A DNA stretch of 20,640 nucleotides, taken from Welwitschia mirabilis. Its lineage: Eukaryota; Gnetophyta; Gnetopsida; Welwitschiales. The translations under genes were made by a program, and so were the position numbers. Position 1 is the stretch's first letter. Each line of letters starts with the position of its first letter. Under the pieces are notes generated by a model. The model was not told the DNA's origin and searched no databases. It saw only the letters and a program-made list of their open reading frames with translations. Positions 1-9,499 of this stretch are shown here, in pieces. Location of the stretch: the NCBI GenBank assembly GCA_051453625.1, contig JBOZIK010000001.1, positions 253,387,462-253,408,101 of the forward strand, in the 5' to 3' direction.

Positions 1-586
1 TTTGAAACAACTTACATTGGGTTTTTTGCCAGTCCACAATTCATAGGGAGTTTTATTTGTGTTAGGCCTTAGGAAGACTTTGTTGCTAATATAACAAGCC
101 ATGTTAACTGCTTCTGCCCAAAAGTGTTGAGGAAGAGCTTTATCATTTAACGTAGTTCTAGACATTTCAATCACCTGTTCTTTCTTTCAGCTACCCCATT
201 TTGTTGGGGAGTTCTTGGGGCTGAGAGTTGATGAGATATACCATGATAATCATAGAAACTCTCAAATTTCTCATTTACAAACTCTCCTTCTCTATCAAAT
301 CTAATAGACTTAATAGCGTAACCTCTTTCGTTTTGAATTCTTCTACAAATCTTAGCAAAGGCGTTGAAAGTTTCATCTTTACTACCCAGAAAGGAGACTC
401 AACAAAAACGAGAGAAATCATCAACCATGACTAAAAAATATCTTCTTCCTCCAATACTCCTAGTTTGAACTGAACTGACTAAATCAATGTGGATCAGATC
501 CAAAGGTCTCAAGGAAGTTGTAAAAGTCTTACTTTTAAAGTGAATTTTAGTGATCTTCCCTTTAACACATGACACACACATTTTTG
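1..586 (-). pseudogene. Copia integrase (zinc-finger end and catalytic core), broken
   Basis: Integrase joins retrotransposon cDNA into host DNA. On the minus strand the end of the HHCC zinc region is seen as KMCVSCVKGK, followed by HIDLVSS (first catalytic Asp), GGRRYFLVMVDDFSRF, IRFDREGEF (second Asp) and APRTPQQNGVAERKNR (catalytic Glu). This order and wording are typical of plant Ty1/copia integrase. A stop follows DDFSRFC at about 399, where a Trp codon is usual. A small indel near 175 shifts the frame after AERKNR, after which MSRTTLNDKALPQHFWAEA continues in another frame. The downstream reverse transcriptase lies outside the window. The family call is firm; the copy cannot make a working enzyme. 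Confidence 0.9.
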
Positions 587-1384
587 NNNNNNNNNNNNNN
601 NNNNNNNNNNNNNNNNNNNNNNNNNNNNNNNNNNNNNNNNNNNNNNNNNNNNNNNNNNNNNNNNNNNNNNNNNNNNNNNNNNNNNNNNNNNNNNNNNNNN
701 NNNNNNNNNNNNNNNNNNNNNNNNNNNNNNNNNNNNNNNNNNNNNNNNNNNNNNNNNNNNNNNNNNNNNNNNNNNNNNNNNNNNNNNNNNNNNNNNNNNN
801 NNNNNNNNNNNNNNNNNNNNNNNNNNNNNNNNNNNNNNNNNNNNNNNNNNNNNNNNNNNNNNNNNNNNNNNNNNNNNNNNNNNNNNNNNNNNNNNNNNNN
901 NNNNNNNNNNNNNNNNNNNNNNNNNNNNNNNNNNNNNNNNNNNNNNNNNNNNNNNNNNNNNNNNNNNNNNNNNNNNNNNNNNNNNNNNNNNNNNNNNNNN
1001 NNNNNNNNNNNNNNNNNNNNNNNNNNNNNNNNNNNNNNNNNNNNNNNNNNNNNNNNNNNNNNNNNNNNNNNNNNNNNNNNNNNNNNNNNNNNNNNNNNNN
1101 NNNNNNNNNNNNNNNNNNNNNNNNNNNNNNNNNNNNNNNNNNNNNNNNNNNNNNNNNNNNNNNNNNNNNNNNNNNNNNNNNNNNNNNNNNNNNNNNNNNN
1201 NNNNNNNNNNNNNNNNNNNNNNNNNNNNNNNNNNNNNNNNNNNNNNNNNNNNNNNNNNNNNNNNNNNNNNNNNNNNNNNNNNNNNNNNNNNNNNNNNNNN
1301 NNNNNNNNNNNNNNNNNNNNNNNNNNNNNNNNNNNNNNNNNNNNNNNNNNNNNNNNNNNNNNNNNNNNNNNNNNNNNNNNNNNN
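587..1384. other. Assembly gap (798 N)
   Basis: A run of N. The size is not the usual placeholder of 100, so it is probably an estimated length. The open frames shown across it are artefacts of translating N, although the copia frame happens to match on both sides. Confidence 0.99.
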
Positions 1385-1737
1385 ATTTATTCACATTATC
1401 ACTCCATTTAGACATGCGAATAGAAATAGCTTTAGCATCTTGAAGATCAGAAATTAACAGTTTTATCCTCTCATTTGCCTTCTTTAAATTACATTCTAAA
1501 CTATCAACTGTTTTTTGAAGAGAAACATTTTCCCCCTAAACTGACACTAATCAAATACAATTTTTCATAGGCAATTGAGAGCTCATCAAAGTCTAGTTCG
1601 TCATACTCAAGAGAAACATTTTCGGAATAAATGCATTTAGAACTATAGGCATGATCAATATCCAAGTAATTTACAGATGTTGAAGGACTAACTTCTTCTG
1701 TAACTGCAAAAAGACCAAAATTTACCGTGTTGTCATT
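1385..1737 (-). pseudogene. Copia gag C-terminal part (acidic and helical region), broken
   Basis: Minus-strand translation from 1737 downwards reads as an acidic stretch (SLEYDELDFDELSIAYEKLY). A frameshift near 1545 follows, then a Lys/Glu/Leu-rich helical stretch (ECNLKKANERIKLLISDLQD) leading to MSKWSDNVNK at the gap. This resembles the stretch between the gag core and the zinc knuckle in long plant copia elements, where coiled coil is usual. The assignment rests on its place directly upstream of the same element's integrase and on its composition, so it is less certain than the integrase. The zinc knuckle is lost in the gap. Confidence 0.6.
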
Positions 1738-1837
1738 NNNNNNNNNNNNNNNNNNNNNNNNNNNNNNNNNNNNNNNNNNNNNNNNNNNNNNNNNNNNNNN
1801 NNNNNNNNNNNNNNNNNNNNNNNNNNNNNNNNNNNNN
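1738..1837. other. Assembly gap (100 N, unknown size)
   Basis: Exactly 100 N, the common placeholder for a scaffold join of unknown length. Sequence to its left and right need not be close neighbours in the genome. Confidence 0.98.
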
Positions 1838-2394
1838 CTTACAGAGTCTTTTTAATTTCAGAATATCATCATACAGATTCTGTGGACATTAGAGATTTAT
1901 CAATACTACAACACAAGCGACACTTGCTGCAGACAAGAAAGTCTCTTAAGATTCTGATAGATCTGTTCCTCTTTTCATTTGCTTTGGATTTCTCATTCCT
2001 TGAACATTTAATTTAGTACTTTTATTCTGGTAGCATTACTTGTACCTATGCTGAATTTGTTGGTGGACTATTTGTTGTTTTTAATTTTATTTTCGAAACT
2101 CTGCACATAGGAAACATGTCGCATATTGACAATCTGGGATTTTAATTATGGCTGAATCCTATAGATCGTTCCATTTACATGCTTATCAAACATTAGTTAT
2201 TGGTAACTTGTCTCATTTTTAGAAATAAAACTAACATAGCTAATTCTTATTTAATCTTTATTTATCAGATTAGATCATATTGGTCCACATTTTATTCATC
2301 CTTTTTACTGCTATGTACATTCATGGTTTAGTTTTGTTCATGCTTTAATTTACGTCAATAGAATTATATCTTATTGTTCTCCTTACGACATCGA
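1838..2394. other. AT-rich sequence without a supported gene
   Basis: On the plus strand an open frame without ATG runs from the gap (1840) to a stop near 2013 and reads, for example, SVDIRDLSILQHKRHLLQTR. A pyrimidine-rich stretch ending in AG at 1859-1861 could be a splice acceptor. I do not recognise the peptide. About 58 open codons in AT-rich DNA is weak evidence, so I do not call an exon. The rest up to 2394 is AT-rich with nothing recognisable. Confidence 0.4.
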
Positions 2395-2874
2395 TGTTTA
2401 TATTGTGAAGCCAAATTTATTCCTTTTGTAATATTATGCTTTATTGTTAACTCCTTTATTAAAAATAAAATTATGGTAAAACATGATTTTTAAGTAAATT
2501 CACCTGGGCAGTCAACATAGTCTTGTGAAGGTCATGTGGGGGTTAACTAATACTTGTGATCAAAGGGATAAGTCTGGATTGTTCTAGAAGGCTCCACCAT
2601 ACATCTATTTAACCTGCTCGTGACATGTTGGGGCATTGAGTTGCTTTGGAGAGCATTTGGCTTGATGAGTGATTCTTTCTAGGTAAGTTGAGAGCCAAAG
2701 CTTGAAGCCTTTTCTGGCTTGTTTGTAAGCTTGTCTTTCTAATAGGAGCTCTACACTGTTTTCTTATGGATGTTTCCCTCAGTATTTGAGGGTTTTACTA
2801 TGTAAATATCTCTCTGTCTTTTTTGTTTGCATGTGCTTTTTTATTTTTATTTTTCTTGCTGTCATTTCTGAACA
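2395..2874 (+). mobile_element. Solo LTR, copia type, same family as 3970-4367
   Basis: It begins TGTTTATATTGTGAAGCC and ends TTTCTGAACA. Both ends and the middle line up with the LTR at 3970: a shared GAAGCCAAATTT near the start, CTATTTAA in the promoter region, AGAGCC, and a U5-like GGGTTTTACTATGTAAAT. It is flanked by ATCGA (2390-2394) and ATCAA (2875-2879), a 5-bp target duplication with one change. No primer site or gag follows. This is what recombination between two LTRs leaves behind. Confidence 0.65.
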
Positions 2875-2879
2875 ATCAA

Positions 2880-3433
2880 AACATTTTTTGATTCATCTGT
2901 TCTTACTAGGCAAGATGAATTGATGTGATTCTATAGGTAGTGTTTTTGAACGGGTCCATTGTCAAAAAAATCAGCCTGATACTACATGGAAAAATGACAT
3001 TACAAAGTTTGTTTACCTCACATTTGGATAATTGGACATATGAAGGATCAAGGATTGAAATATGTCATACGTACTAATGTTCTAAAACAGCAAATATACT
3101 TGTATTCTTTTATATTTGCCATCTTTAGAGATTGATTAGTGACAACACAATGTTTGAGTAAATTAGCCACATCTACTCTTTAACCATATCTTCACCATCC
3201 TGGGGCCATGTTACCCAAAATGTTACATTGTTTTGATCATATAATCTAAATTTCATCTATTTGAACCATTCATTTGGAAAGGCTGTGCCACTAGTGGATC
3301 AACCCCAAAACACATCCTTTGGTTAACCAACTTATTAGTATAATCTGATTTAGCCTGGAAAAGTTTTCCATTCTTCTTTTACACTAAATGGAGATTTTTC
3401 TGTAAAAATCCTAGGCCAGCTCTTCATGCAGAT
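2880..3433. other. Sequence without a supported gene
   Basis: AT-rich. I see no coding frame, RNA gene or clear repeat boundary on either strand. Confidence 0.4.
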
Positions 3434-3590
3434 TTTTAGCCTCAAAGTTAAAGATCCATTTACCATAAGTTTTTCAACGAACAACTGTACCATATCTACT
3501 CCACATGTTACCAGTTTTAGCCTCAAAGTTAAAGATCCATTTACCATAACTTTTTCAACGAATAGCAGTACCATATCTACTCCACATGTT
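3434..3590. repeat. 81-bp tandem duplication (two copies)
   Basis: The block beginning TTTTAGCCTCAAAGTTAAAG occurs at 3434 and again at 3515, and both copies run to CCACATGTT (3509 and 3590). The copies differ at only a few positions, so the duplication is fairly recent compared with the surrounding decay. On the minus strand 81 bp keeps the frame, so the peptide FVEKxMVNGSLTLRLK appears twice in a 74-codon open frame (3350-3574). I do not recognise that peptide and do not call it a gene. Confidence 0.85.
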
Positions 3591-3650
3591 GTGTAAAATA
3601 CATTGAAATCATCAACATGCCTCCATAGAATTTAGATCAAATACAACATA

Positions 3651-3965
3651 ATTTTTTTTGTTTCCTTTTTTTCTTTTCTCCATTTTTTGGGGAAGAAGTT
3701 AATTTATGGCAAACCATACTGCACTCATGAGAATCACTAGTTTGCTTGGCCTAGTGAAAACTTGTGGGTCCCCCTTGCTAGTTGTGGAGCTTGCCACCAA
3801 ATGTCTAGGTCTTGCTTGTGATCTGTACCGAAGATGTTTTGCACAGGGGTGCACATTGGATACATAGATACAAACCACAAGCCAACCTACACTTCATATG
3901 ATTTGAACCTAAGTTGTTGAGGCTTTCAACTTATAAACATGAGTTGAACCACCTGTGCCATGCAC
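3651..3965 (-). mobile_element. tRNA-derived SINE-like element
   Basis: Read on the minus strand from 3965, the sequence starts GTGCATGGCACAGGTGGTTC, which resembles the D-arm and box A of a tRNA-type RNA polymerase III promoter. About 40 bases later it has GGTTCAAATC, close to the box B consensus GGTTCGAATC. A body of about 190 bases unrelated to tRNA follows, ending in an A-rich tail (plus-strand T-rich run at about 3651-3700). Head with two boxes, body and A-rich tail is the SINE layout. No clear target duplication was found, and the 5' end abuts the LTR that starts at 3970. Confidence 0.5.
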
Positions 3966-3969
3966 TAAG

Positions 3970-4367
3970 TGTTGATATGGGAAGCCAAATTTGTTTCATG
4001 CCCTTTAACGTTATGTTTTTATGTTAACTGCATTTTAATTTTGTAAAAGGAGGCTGTGTTGTAAAACCTTCCTTGGGGTGTTGCTAGAAAGGGGCATGTG
4101 TTAAAAAAAGGGATGATACTATTTTAGGGCTTTGGGTTATAACCTTAAACCTATTTAAAGATGGTGAGGGGGTTGTTTGGATGTAGTTTTGAGAGCCAGC
4201 CTTGCCTAAGCTTGTTGTGGCATGAATTCTGAAGAAGATAATAGAGCTCTGCATTGCTTTCCTGTGGTTTTTCCTCATATTATTGGGGTTTTCCACATAA
4301 ATTGTTGGGTCTCTATTTGCTCTTGTTACACTTTCAATTACTTTGTATTTGTGTATTTCATAATACA
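3970..4367 (+). mobile_element. Copia 5' LTR
   Basis: It starts TGTTGATATGGG and ends TTTCATAATACA (TG...CA ends). TATTTAAA at 4152-4159 can serve as the TATA box. GGGGTTTTCCACATAAATTG near 4283 is the usual U5 wording of plant copia elements. A primer-binding site follows at once, so this is the 5' LTR of a plus-strand element. A diverged solo copy lies at 2395-2874. Confidence 0.8.
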
Positions 4368-4380
4368 TGATATCAGAGCA
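4368..4380 (+). promoter_or_regulatory. Primer-binding site for initiator tRNA-Met
   Basis: TGATATCAGAGCA directly after the LTR. The standard plant copia site is TGGTATCAGAGCA, complementary to the 3' end of initiator tRNA-Met, so there is one mismatch. It primes minus-strand cDNA synthesis and fixes the LTR end at 4367. Confidence 0.85.
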
Positions 4381-4483
4381 TTAGGTCTCGGAGTCCACAC
4401 GCTTCGACAATAGTTTGGTATTCTTACAACATTTTTTTGGGACATCTGTACAATCATTCGTATGACTGTATAGTGTAATTGCA

Positions 4484-4642
4484 ATGGAGTGTTTGCAAAC
4501 TACTGACAGATTAGGTGGAGCTGAGAATTAGGGCGTATAGAGAATCTTAATGGAAGACATCCTTTGCTAGAAGGACTGTGATATTGTCTTGAAGACAGAA
4601 ACAGATGCAAAGCTATCATTTGGACTCTCTGAACGAGATTGA
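4484..4642 (+). pseudogene. Copia gag N-terminus, truncated and broken
   Basis: The frame from the ATG at 4484 reads MECLQTTDRLGGAEN, a stop, then RILMEDIL, a stop, then KDCDIVLKTETDAKLSF. Copia gag proteins begin with a stretch of the form RLEGAENYxxWKxxMExxLxxKDLWDIV, so the register and spacing fit once two in-frame stops are allowed for. It lies 103 bp after the primer site, where gag should start. The sequence then passes into the LTR that occupies about 4637-5850. The remainder of gag-pol is not seen on the far side, so either it has been lost or it is unrecognisable. Confidence 0.7.
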
Positions 4643-5850
4643 TTAAACAAGTACTCTGACGGGGAATAAGGTAAAATTTAAACTATTGCTAAGATCAACC
4701 ACAATCAAAAACTGCGCATAGGAAATGATACAAAAGAATGGCAATAAAAATAAAAACAAGGCACCAGATTTATAGTGGTTGGCAATCCTTGCCTACTCCA
4801 CTCACAGGAGTAGCAACGTGCTTTCAGCCTCCTGGTTCCCTTATGCAGCACCTAACACTTTGGGCAATACCTTTCTCCAAAGGTTACAATCAATCCCTTC
4901 TCTTGGGATGCATAGGCTTGCTTCAACAAGCCTCTAGAAAGTATGTGAATAGAAAGCTCTGATGGTATGGGTGCCTTTAGCACAATGCATCAGCAAGTAA
5001 GTACAGAAAGCTCCTTGCACGAATGATCACTTAGTGAAGTACAAATTGAATAGTTCTCAGAATATGTTTCAATACAATGTAGGAGCATTAACCATTACAA
5101 GTGTCCTCTAATGGTTTTTATAGGCTCAGGTCTGATAGATAGCTGTTGGATCCTTAAGGTTGAATCCCTAACCGTTTGAGGTCCAACCCTAGCCGTTGGA
5201 ACTGTTGTCCTAGCCGTTTGAACCGCTGCCCAAGACGTTTGCAAGCTGAATCGTGTCATTCTAGCTGTTGTAACGTTCACATTTTCTTTTAAAGTCATCG
5301 AGTTGGACGTCCCACCTTTTTGGATAGGACGTTCCAGTTGTAATGCTTGATTTCTAAGTTCAACTGGGAAGAGTCTCGGACCTCCTAGTTTTAACATTGA
5401 ACGTCCCCGTACTTGATCTCCGAGAGTAATGTCGGACGTCCGTATGACAGGCATGGACATCCCCATATAATGCAACCGAGTTCAAGGTTGGATGTCTCTA
5501 GTGACATCTTGGACGTCCCCATACATTTCAACCGAGTTCAAGGTCGGATGTCCCTAGTAACAGACCAGACGTCCCCGTACATTTGGCCGCGTACAGGGTC
5601 AGATGTCCCGGTGAAAAGCTCGGACGTCCCGAAAGGCACAGCTTCTGATTTGCACATTTTGTTGAAGCACACCACTGCCTATCTTTGATCATCATTGAAA
5701 TACAAGATCTCCACACATAGCACTAGTGCATGGAAGGCATTTAAAAGAACAATAAAACTATTGTCTACTTTGATCAGAGGTACATGTAAAACTCACTCTT
5801 TTGTTTTGTCATTGTGTCCAATTGAGGAGGTGCACTTGTTTTTAGCACTA
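4637..5850 (-). mobile_element. Long LTR (copia type), copy A, minus orientation
   Basis: The sequence from about 4657 to 5650 lines up, reversed, with the plus-strand LTR at about 13340-14445. Shared blocks include the promoter block around CCACTATAAATCTGG (4766-4780), the stretch with AGGAGGCTGAAAGCACGTTG, and the end of the palindrome array followed by GCACAGCTTCTGATTTGCAC at 5636-5655. On the minus strand TATAAA lies at 4769-4774. The U5 end near 4637 is badly worn and has lost the TG/CA ends. The other boundary is a guess from weak alignment (CCTCC...ACAAAACAAAA on both copies). No internal coding region is attached, so it is probably a solo LTR that entered the copia gag. Confidence 0.65.
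5311..5632. repeat. Degenerate array of GGACGTCC-like words in LTR copy A
   Basis: About fourteen words of the form GGACGTCC or one- to two-base variants occur in about 320 bp. Examples are GGACGTCCC at 5308-5316, GGACGTCCG at 5434-5442, GGACGTCCCC near 5512 and GGACGTCCCG at 5623-5632. The spacing is less regular than in the sister LTR at 13427-13748. The position within the LTR is the same in both. Confidence 0.8.
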
Positions 5851-5871
5851 GAACCAAGGTGATTTTGGTGT

Positions 5872-6672
5872 CTAGTATAGCAAGGCTCACAGCAATTCAA
5901 CAAGTACTCGCCAAGTTGTAAGTCTCTAAAGACTCCCAAGTCTATTTCAAGAAAACTCACCGAGTCCAACTCTTGTCCAAAAACTCAGGAGCCTCTATGT
6001 ATGGTTCAAGCAAAAGGCAAAAAGTTATTTTAAAAAACACATTTTTAATAATATTTTGTGGGGTCCAGGGAGGTTTTAGAGTATAAGACACCTTTTCTCC
6101 TATTTTCTAACACAGATTTAACTCATTTTGGATTGTGAGAGAAGATTTTTGGAGTGTAGAACAGCGTGTGAACTCCTAACAGTGAATTTCACCAGTTAAA
6201 TTTTGTCATTTTAGTGTTTATTTATTGTTATTCTTCTTTATGTTGTTCTTCATAGTTAAACTAGCTTATTTCAAAGTAGAAATATAATTTCAAGCTATTT
6301 TTCTTCCCTTTGATACCTATCTGGTTAGCCTTCTTAACTATTGGTATATGGATGTCAGAACTTTTGATTTGTACTTTGGTTTTCCATGTTCAAAATTATA
6401 AAAGTGTTGGTTGTAGGTATGACTTACAAAACTATTTTGTAAAACATGTCAATGTATAATATATTTTACATTTAAATGTCTTAATCTAGTGTAGGAAGTC
6501 TAAACATGTCATTCAAATCCTTAAGATTATATTTAAAATGCTGAAAAATAAGACTCTTTAGTGACTCTTTTTGACTCCCAAGACTATGCCAGGAAGGCTC
6601 CTAAGTCGAGCAAAGTCACAAGTTTTTTCCCTAGCCAAGTCAAGTGGCAAGTCCATGTCTTGCTACAATGGC
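5872..6672. mobile_element. Possible non-autonomous DNA transposon (801 bp)
   Basis: The left end CTAGTATAGCAAG and the reverse of the right end, CCATTGTAGCAAG, match at 10 of 13 positions. GGTGT lies directly outside both ends (5867-5871 and 6673-6677), a possible 5-bp target duplication. Inside each end are related words built on GACTCCCAAG and ACTCGCC/GAGT. There is no transposase frame. The middle is AT-rich and non-coding. A 5-bp match and a 13-bp imperfect inverted repeat are modest evidence, so the ends may be wrong. Confidence 0.35.
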
Positions 6673-6677
6673 GGTGT

Positions 6678-7600
6678 GTTAGTTAAGAATTTAGTAAATT
6701 AGGATTTCACCAACCTTGGTGGCTTGTGTGTGTAGCCATAGGTATTTGTGTTGTTTGTGGTATTGTTATCACAGTGGCATACTTCACCTTCTACATGGCA
6801 TGAAATGGAATAGAGCACACGATAAAAGGATGATAGTTTAAGGGGCTACAAGGCAATGTTGCCATTAAGAAGGAAATTCTTAGGATGCAATATCAACATT
6901 CTAGAAAGTTTTACAGAAAAAACTCTTAGTGAAATTTGGAAAACTCTAGATAGATTAGAAAGAGGACTAGATTGAATGAATATAAGGTTTATTATGGATT
7001 GATTGCTGGTTGCTCAAGCAATCTCATGTATAAATTCTCACGGAAGGTAGTGAAAAGGCATTGCCTAATCATTAGCACCAGGCTAGCAAGGGATTGAGAA
7101 GCACGTTGTCTTGCCTTTCTTGCATCGCAATGGTAAATGATGTTTCGTTCCCTATATGTGCTTGCCTTAGCTCTTTACTTTTCCTCCCTTATCCTCAACA
7201 TATCTTTTCCTAAAGACTTCAAAGTTGTTGCAGATTTTATTTTTCACCTTTAAAATAGGTCATAGATAAGCCTTTCACTTCAAAAATAGGTCAAACAAAT
7301 ATCGTCAAACTCACTCTAAATTAACCAGCTAGGGATCTACAGGTTTCCTCAATAGAGCTAAAGAGAAAATAAACAATCAGATACATAAAGTGTTTTCAAA
7401 CATGACAAAAATATAAAGATACTAAAAGAATGCTGATGTCGCAACTATAATAGGAAAAGAAAAATGAATAAGCCAAAACTTGTTTTTTCGGATATCTATG
7501 GTCCATTGAACCTACCTTGCTTGACTTGTTTTCTTCCCCTTTTCTAGCTGGGAGGCTAAAAAAACACCTAGAGATCTATTCCTTCTCCAGGACAGGACCC
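6678..7600. other. Sequence without a supported gene
   Basis: No coding frame of note on either strand. The right-hand end, read on the minus strand, becomes rich in T and GT and probably grades into the 3' untranslated part of the neighbouring LINE. Confidence 0.4.
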
Positions 7601-7960
7601 AATGAGCAAAAAACTAAAAAAGTACAAAGCTATATAGGGAATATCCTAAGGCAGAAATAGAGATTAAAAAATCTACAAGACGTTGAACAACAACAACCTA
7701 ACAACTAGAATACCAACACCACCCAAAACCAACAAGAAACCATAGTCAATGATAGAGGAGAGAAATGACCCAACCATGACACCCTTAATACTTACCACTA
7801 CCACCATATGCAACACCAGCAAGAAGAACTCTAGCAAAATAACAAAAGAAACTCATGATATAGTTACTTGGAGCCTTAGCTATATAGGGGACATTAACTT
7901 TCAAAATACCTCTAGCATCCGAGTTACCATGCTCGTCTAGGGTGACTTTACATCTTTAAT

Positions 7961-8350
7961 GTGAGGGATCAAGTTAATCATCTCCAAGTACAAAGGCACC
8001 CCATTGTTTCTGACCTGAATATCTTCATCCACAAAACCAAACACCTGCTTAATAGCTTCTCAGGGACCTCTAACTCGACCCTCTTAACCTTGGTCTTCGT
8101 CCTATCCGAGGGGAGAAGAAACTTATCAAAACTGAAAACTGGCAAATGAGGAAGACGATTAAAGAATCCCATCAAGGATGACTCCCTCAAGAAATGCTAA
8201 ACACAGCCTCTACCTAGGAGCCTCTTAAGAGAAGCCATACTATCTACTCAAATTGTTGGTATCAATCGTCTCAGACACATTCCTATTTATGAGCATGATC
8301 ACTTACCTCTATAAGGAAAGTTTATCTCTGAAAAGGCACTCATTCCAAAC
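7961..8350 (-). other. Unassigned 3' part of the minus-strand LINE
   Basis: After the zinc-knuckle region the minus strand has one 70-codon open stretch at 7978-8190, with EVPEKLLSRCLVLWMKIF, that I do not recognise. Just beyond it, LDEHGNSDARGIL at about 7900-7945 vaguely recalls the DGxxxGNPGxxG start of the RNase H domain found at the end of some plant LINEs. This is too weak to call. Confidence 0.25.
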
Positions 8351-8399
8351 CGTCCATGTACACCAAGCAACAATAGAGGCTTTGTCACCCTCCCTAATA

Positions 8400-9383
8400 A
8401 GTGATTAGCTCTACCTAAAACTTAATATTGTAACCCATTCTAAGTCAAGTCATCTAAGCAAAATGACAAAAGATCATTAAATGCCCAATAGACTCCTCGC
8501 TATTGAGACAGAACAGGCAACAAGATAGGATAGGTGACCTATTCTAGCTGGGACAACATTCCTAGTTACTAAAAAGCTAAACACTTTAATTATGGGGGTC
8601 CATCTATTGTTCCAAATTTTCCCTTAGCCCTCTTCTTTCCCAAAAATGCTATCATAAATGAGCTACACTAAAAAATATGGGTTATTCCAAAGCTCAAAAA
8701 CATCCTTCCCTTCCACTCTTTGGAGATTATCAATGGCAGCATGAATATCATTAACGATAATGCTAATCTCTCTATATGTCAGGATCAGAAGGAAAATCCA
8801 ACCATGTCAACCAAAAAATCTTCTTTGGAACCATAATGGTCTATGAGCTAATGTCTGGCAAGATTCTAGTCTCTGACATACTTAGTAATATTGTAAGTCA
8901 ACCAACAATTATCCCAAAAATCTATGTTCCCTTCTCCCACTTTCCATCTTCCAAGCCTTTGAACCAAAGGGACCACATTTCTTATGTTGCTCCAGAAGGT
9001 GGAACCTCTCATGCTATGAATAGTGTTCCTATCCAAGATTCTTCTAATCCCATACTTATGAGCAATGCCCAACTAATAAAGTTCTCAAGAATACTCCAAA
9101 TGTGTTTTGGAACCAAAGCCATATTCACATAATCAAATTTCCCAATACCAAGGCCTCTCATCTAAGTGGGGCTAGACACCTTATCCCAATTAACCTGATG
9201 GGTCCTATTAGGTCCCTTTCCACCACTCCACACAGAGTTCTCAAATATGGAGTCCAACTCCTTGCAAACTTTAGTAGGAGCTTTAAAAATCACCATCGTG
9301 TATAGGGCCATAGCTGACAAAACAGTGTGGACACTAAGAACCTTTCCAGCTTGAGGAAGAAAGTTATGTTTCCCATCTAACAA
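8400..9383 (-). pseudogene. LINE ORF2 C-terminal part (thumb to zinc-binding region), broken
   Basis: Three blocks are visible in different frames. At 9162-9383, FLPQAGKVLSVHTVLSAMAL followed by FENSVWSGGKG matches the plant LINE pattern LSxAGRxxLIxxVL...FLWxG. At 8866-9072, GSTFWSNIRNVVPLVQ with GRWKVGEGNIDFWDNCWL matches the pattern WxVGxGxxIxFWxDxWL. At about 8460-8540, CCLFCLNSEESIGHLMIFC matches the Cys/His region (zf-RVT type) CPxCxxxxESxxHLxxxC, followed by WCTWTVWNECLF. The blocks are separated by stops and shifts. The function in the live element is thought to be nucleic-acid binding and support of reverse transcription. Confidence 0.8.
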
Positions 9384-9499
9384 CTTGGATCACATTTTAT
9401 TAACCACTTTCCTCCAAAGGGTATCTTTGTTACGCCCTTCAACAAAAGGAATCCCAAGGTATGAATGAAGAAACAACCCTTCTTAGCAGCTCAAAATGT

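Larger units (their letters stand above)
1..1737 (-). mobile_element. Ty1/copia retrotransposon, decayed, partial
   Basis: Minus-strand copia-type gag-pol remains on both sides of an N gap. Reading leftwards, the order is gag C-terminal region (1385-1737), then missing sequence, then integrase (1-586). Reverse transcriptase and RNase H would lie beyond position 1. The gap of 798 N would hold about 266 codons, which fits the zinc knuckle, protease and start of the pre-integrase region. Frameshifts and a stop codon show that the copy is dead. No LTR of this element is visible. Confidence 0.85.

Noticed and set aside
550-1443. Long plus- and minus-strand frames of 280-338 codons
   Set aside because: Most of their length is translated N from the assembly gap.
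3890-3965. A functional tRNA gene on the minus strand
   Set aside because: Box A and box B are present but no cloverleaf with paired acceptor and anticodon stems can be drawn. The SINE reading fits better.
5095-5688. Open frames of 126 (minus) and 91 (plus) codons
   Set aside because: They lie wholly inside LTR copy A and its palindrome array; the palindromes open frames on both strands.
4646-5909. An identical 11-mer AACAAGTACTC at 4646-4656 and 5899-5909, at both sides of LTR copy A, as a long target duplication
   Set aside because: The right copy lies inside the subterminal part of the candidate DNA transposon, and the left copy lies inside the LTR homology. LTR elements make 5-bp duplications, so this is more likely chance.
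6830-7000. Continuation of copia gag (words such as SEIWKTLDRLERG)
   Set aside because: One weak resemblance to the gag pattern AKExWDxLxxxY is not enough, and the neighbouring frame does not match.
8776-9305. Plus-strand open frames of 118 and 67 codons
   Set aside because: They are antisense shadows of the minus-strand LINE C-terminal blocks.
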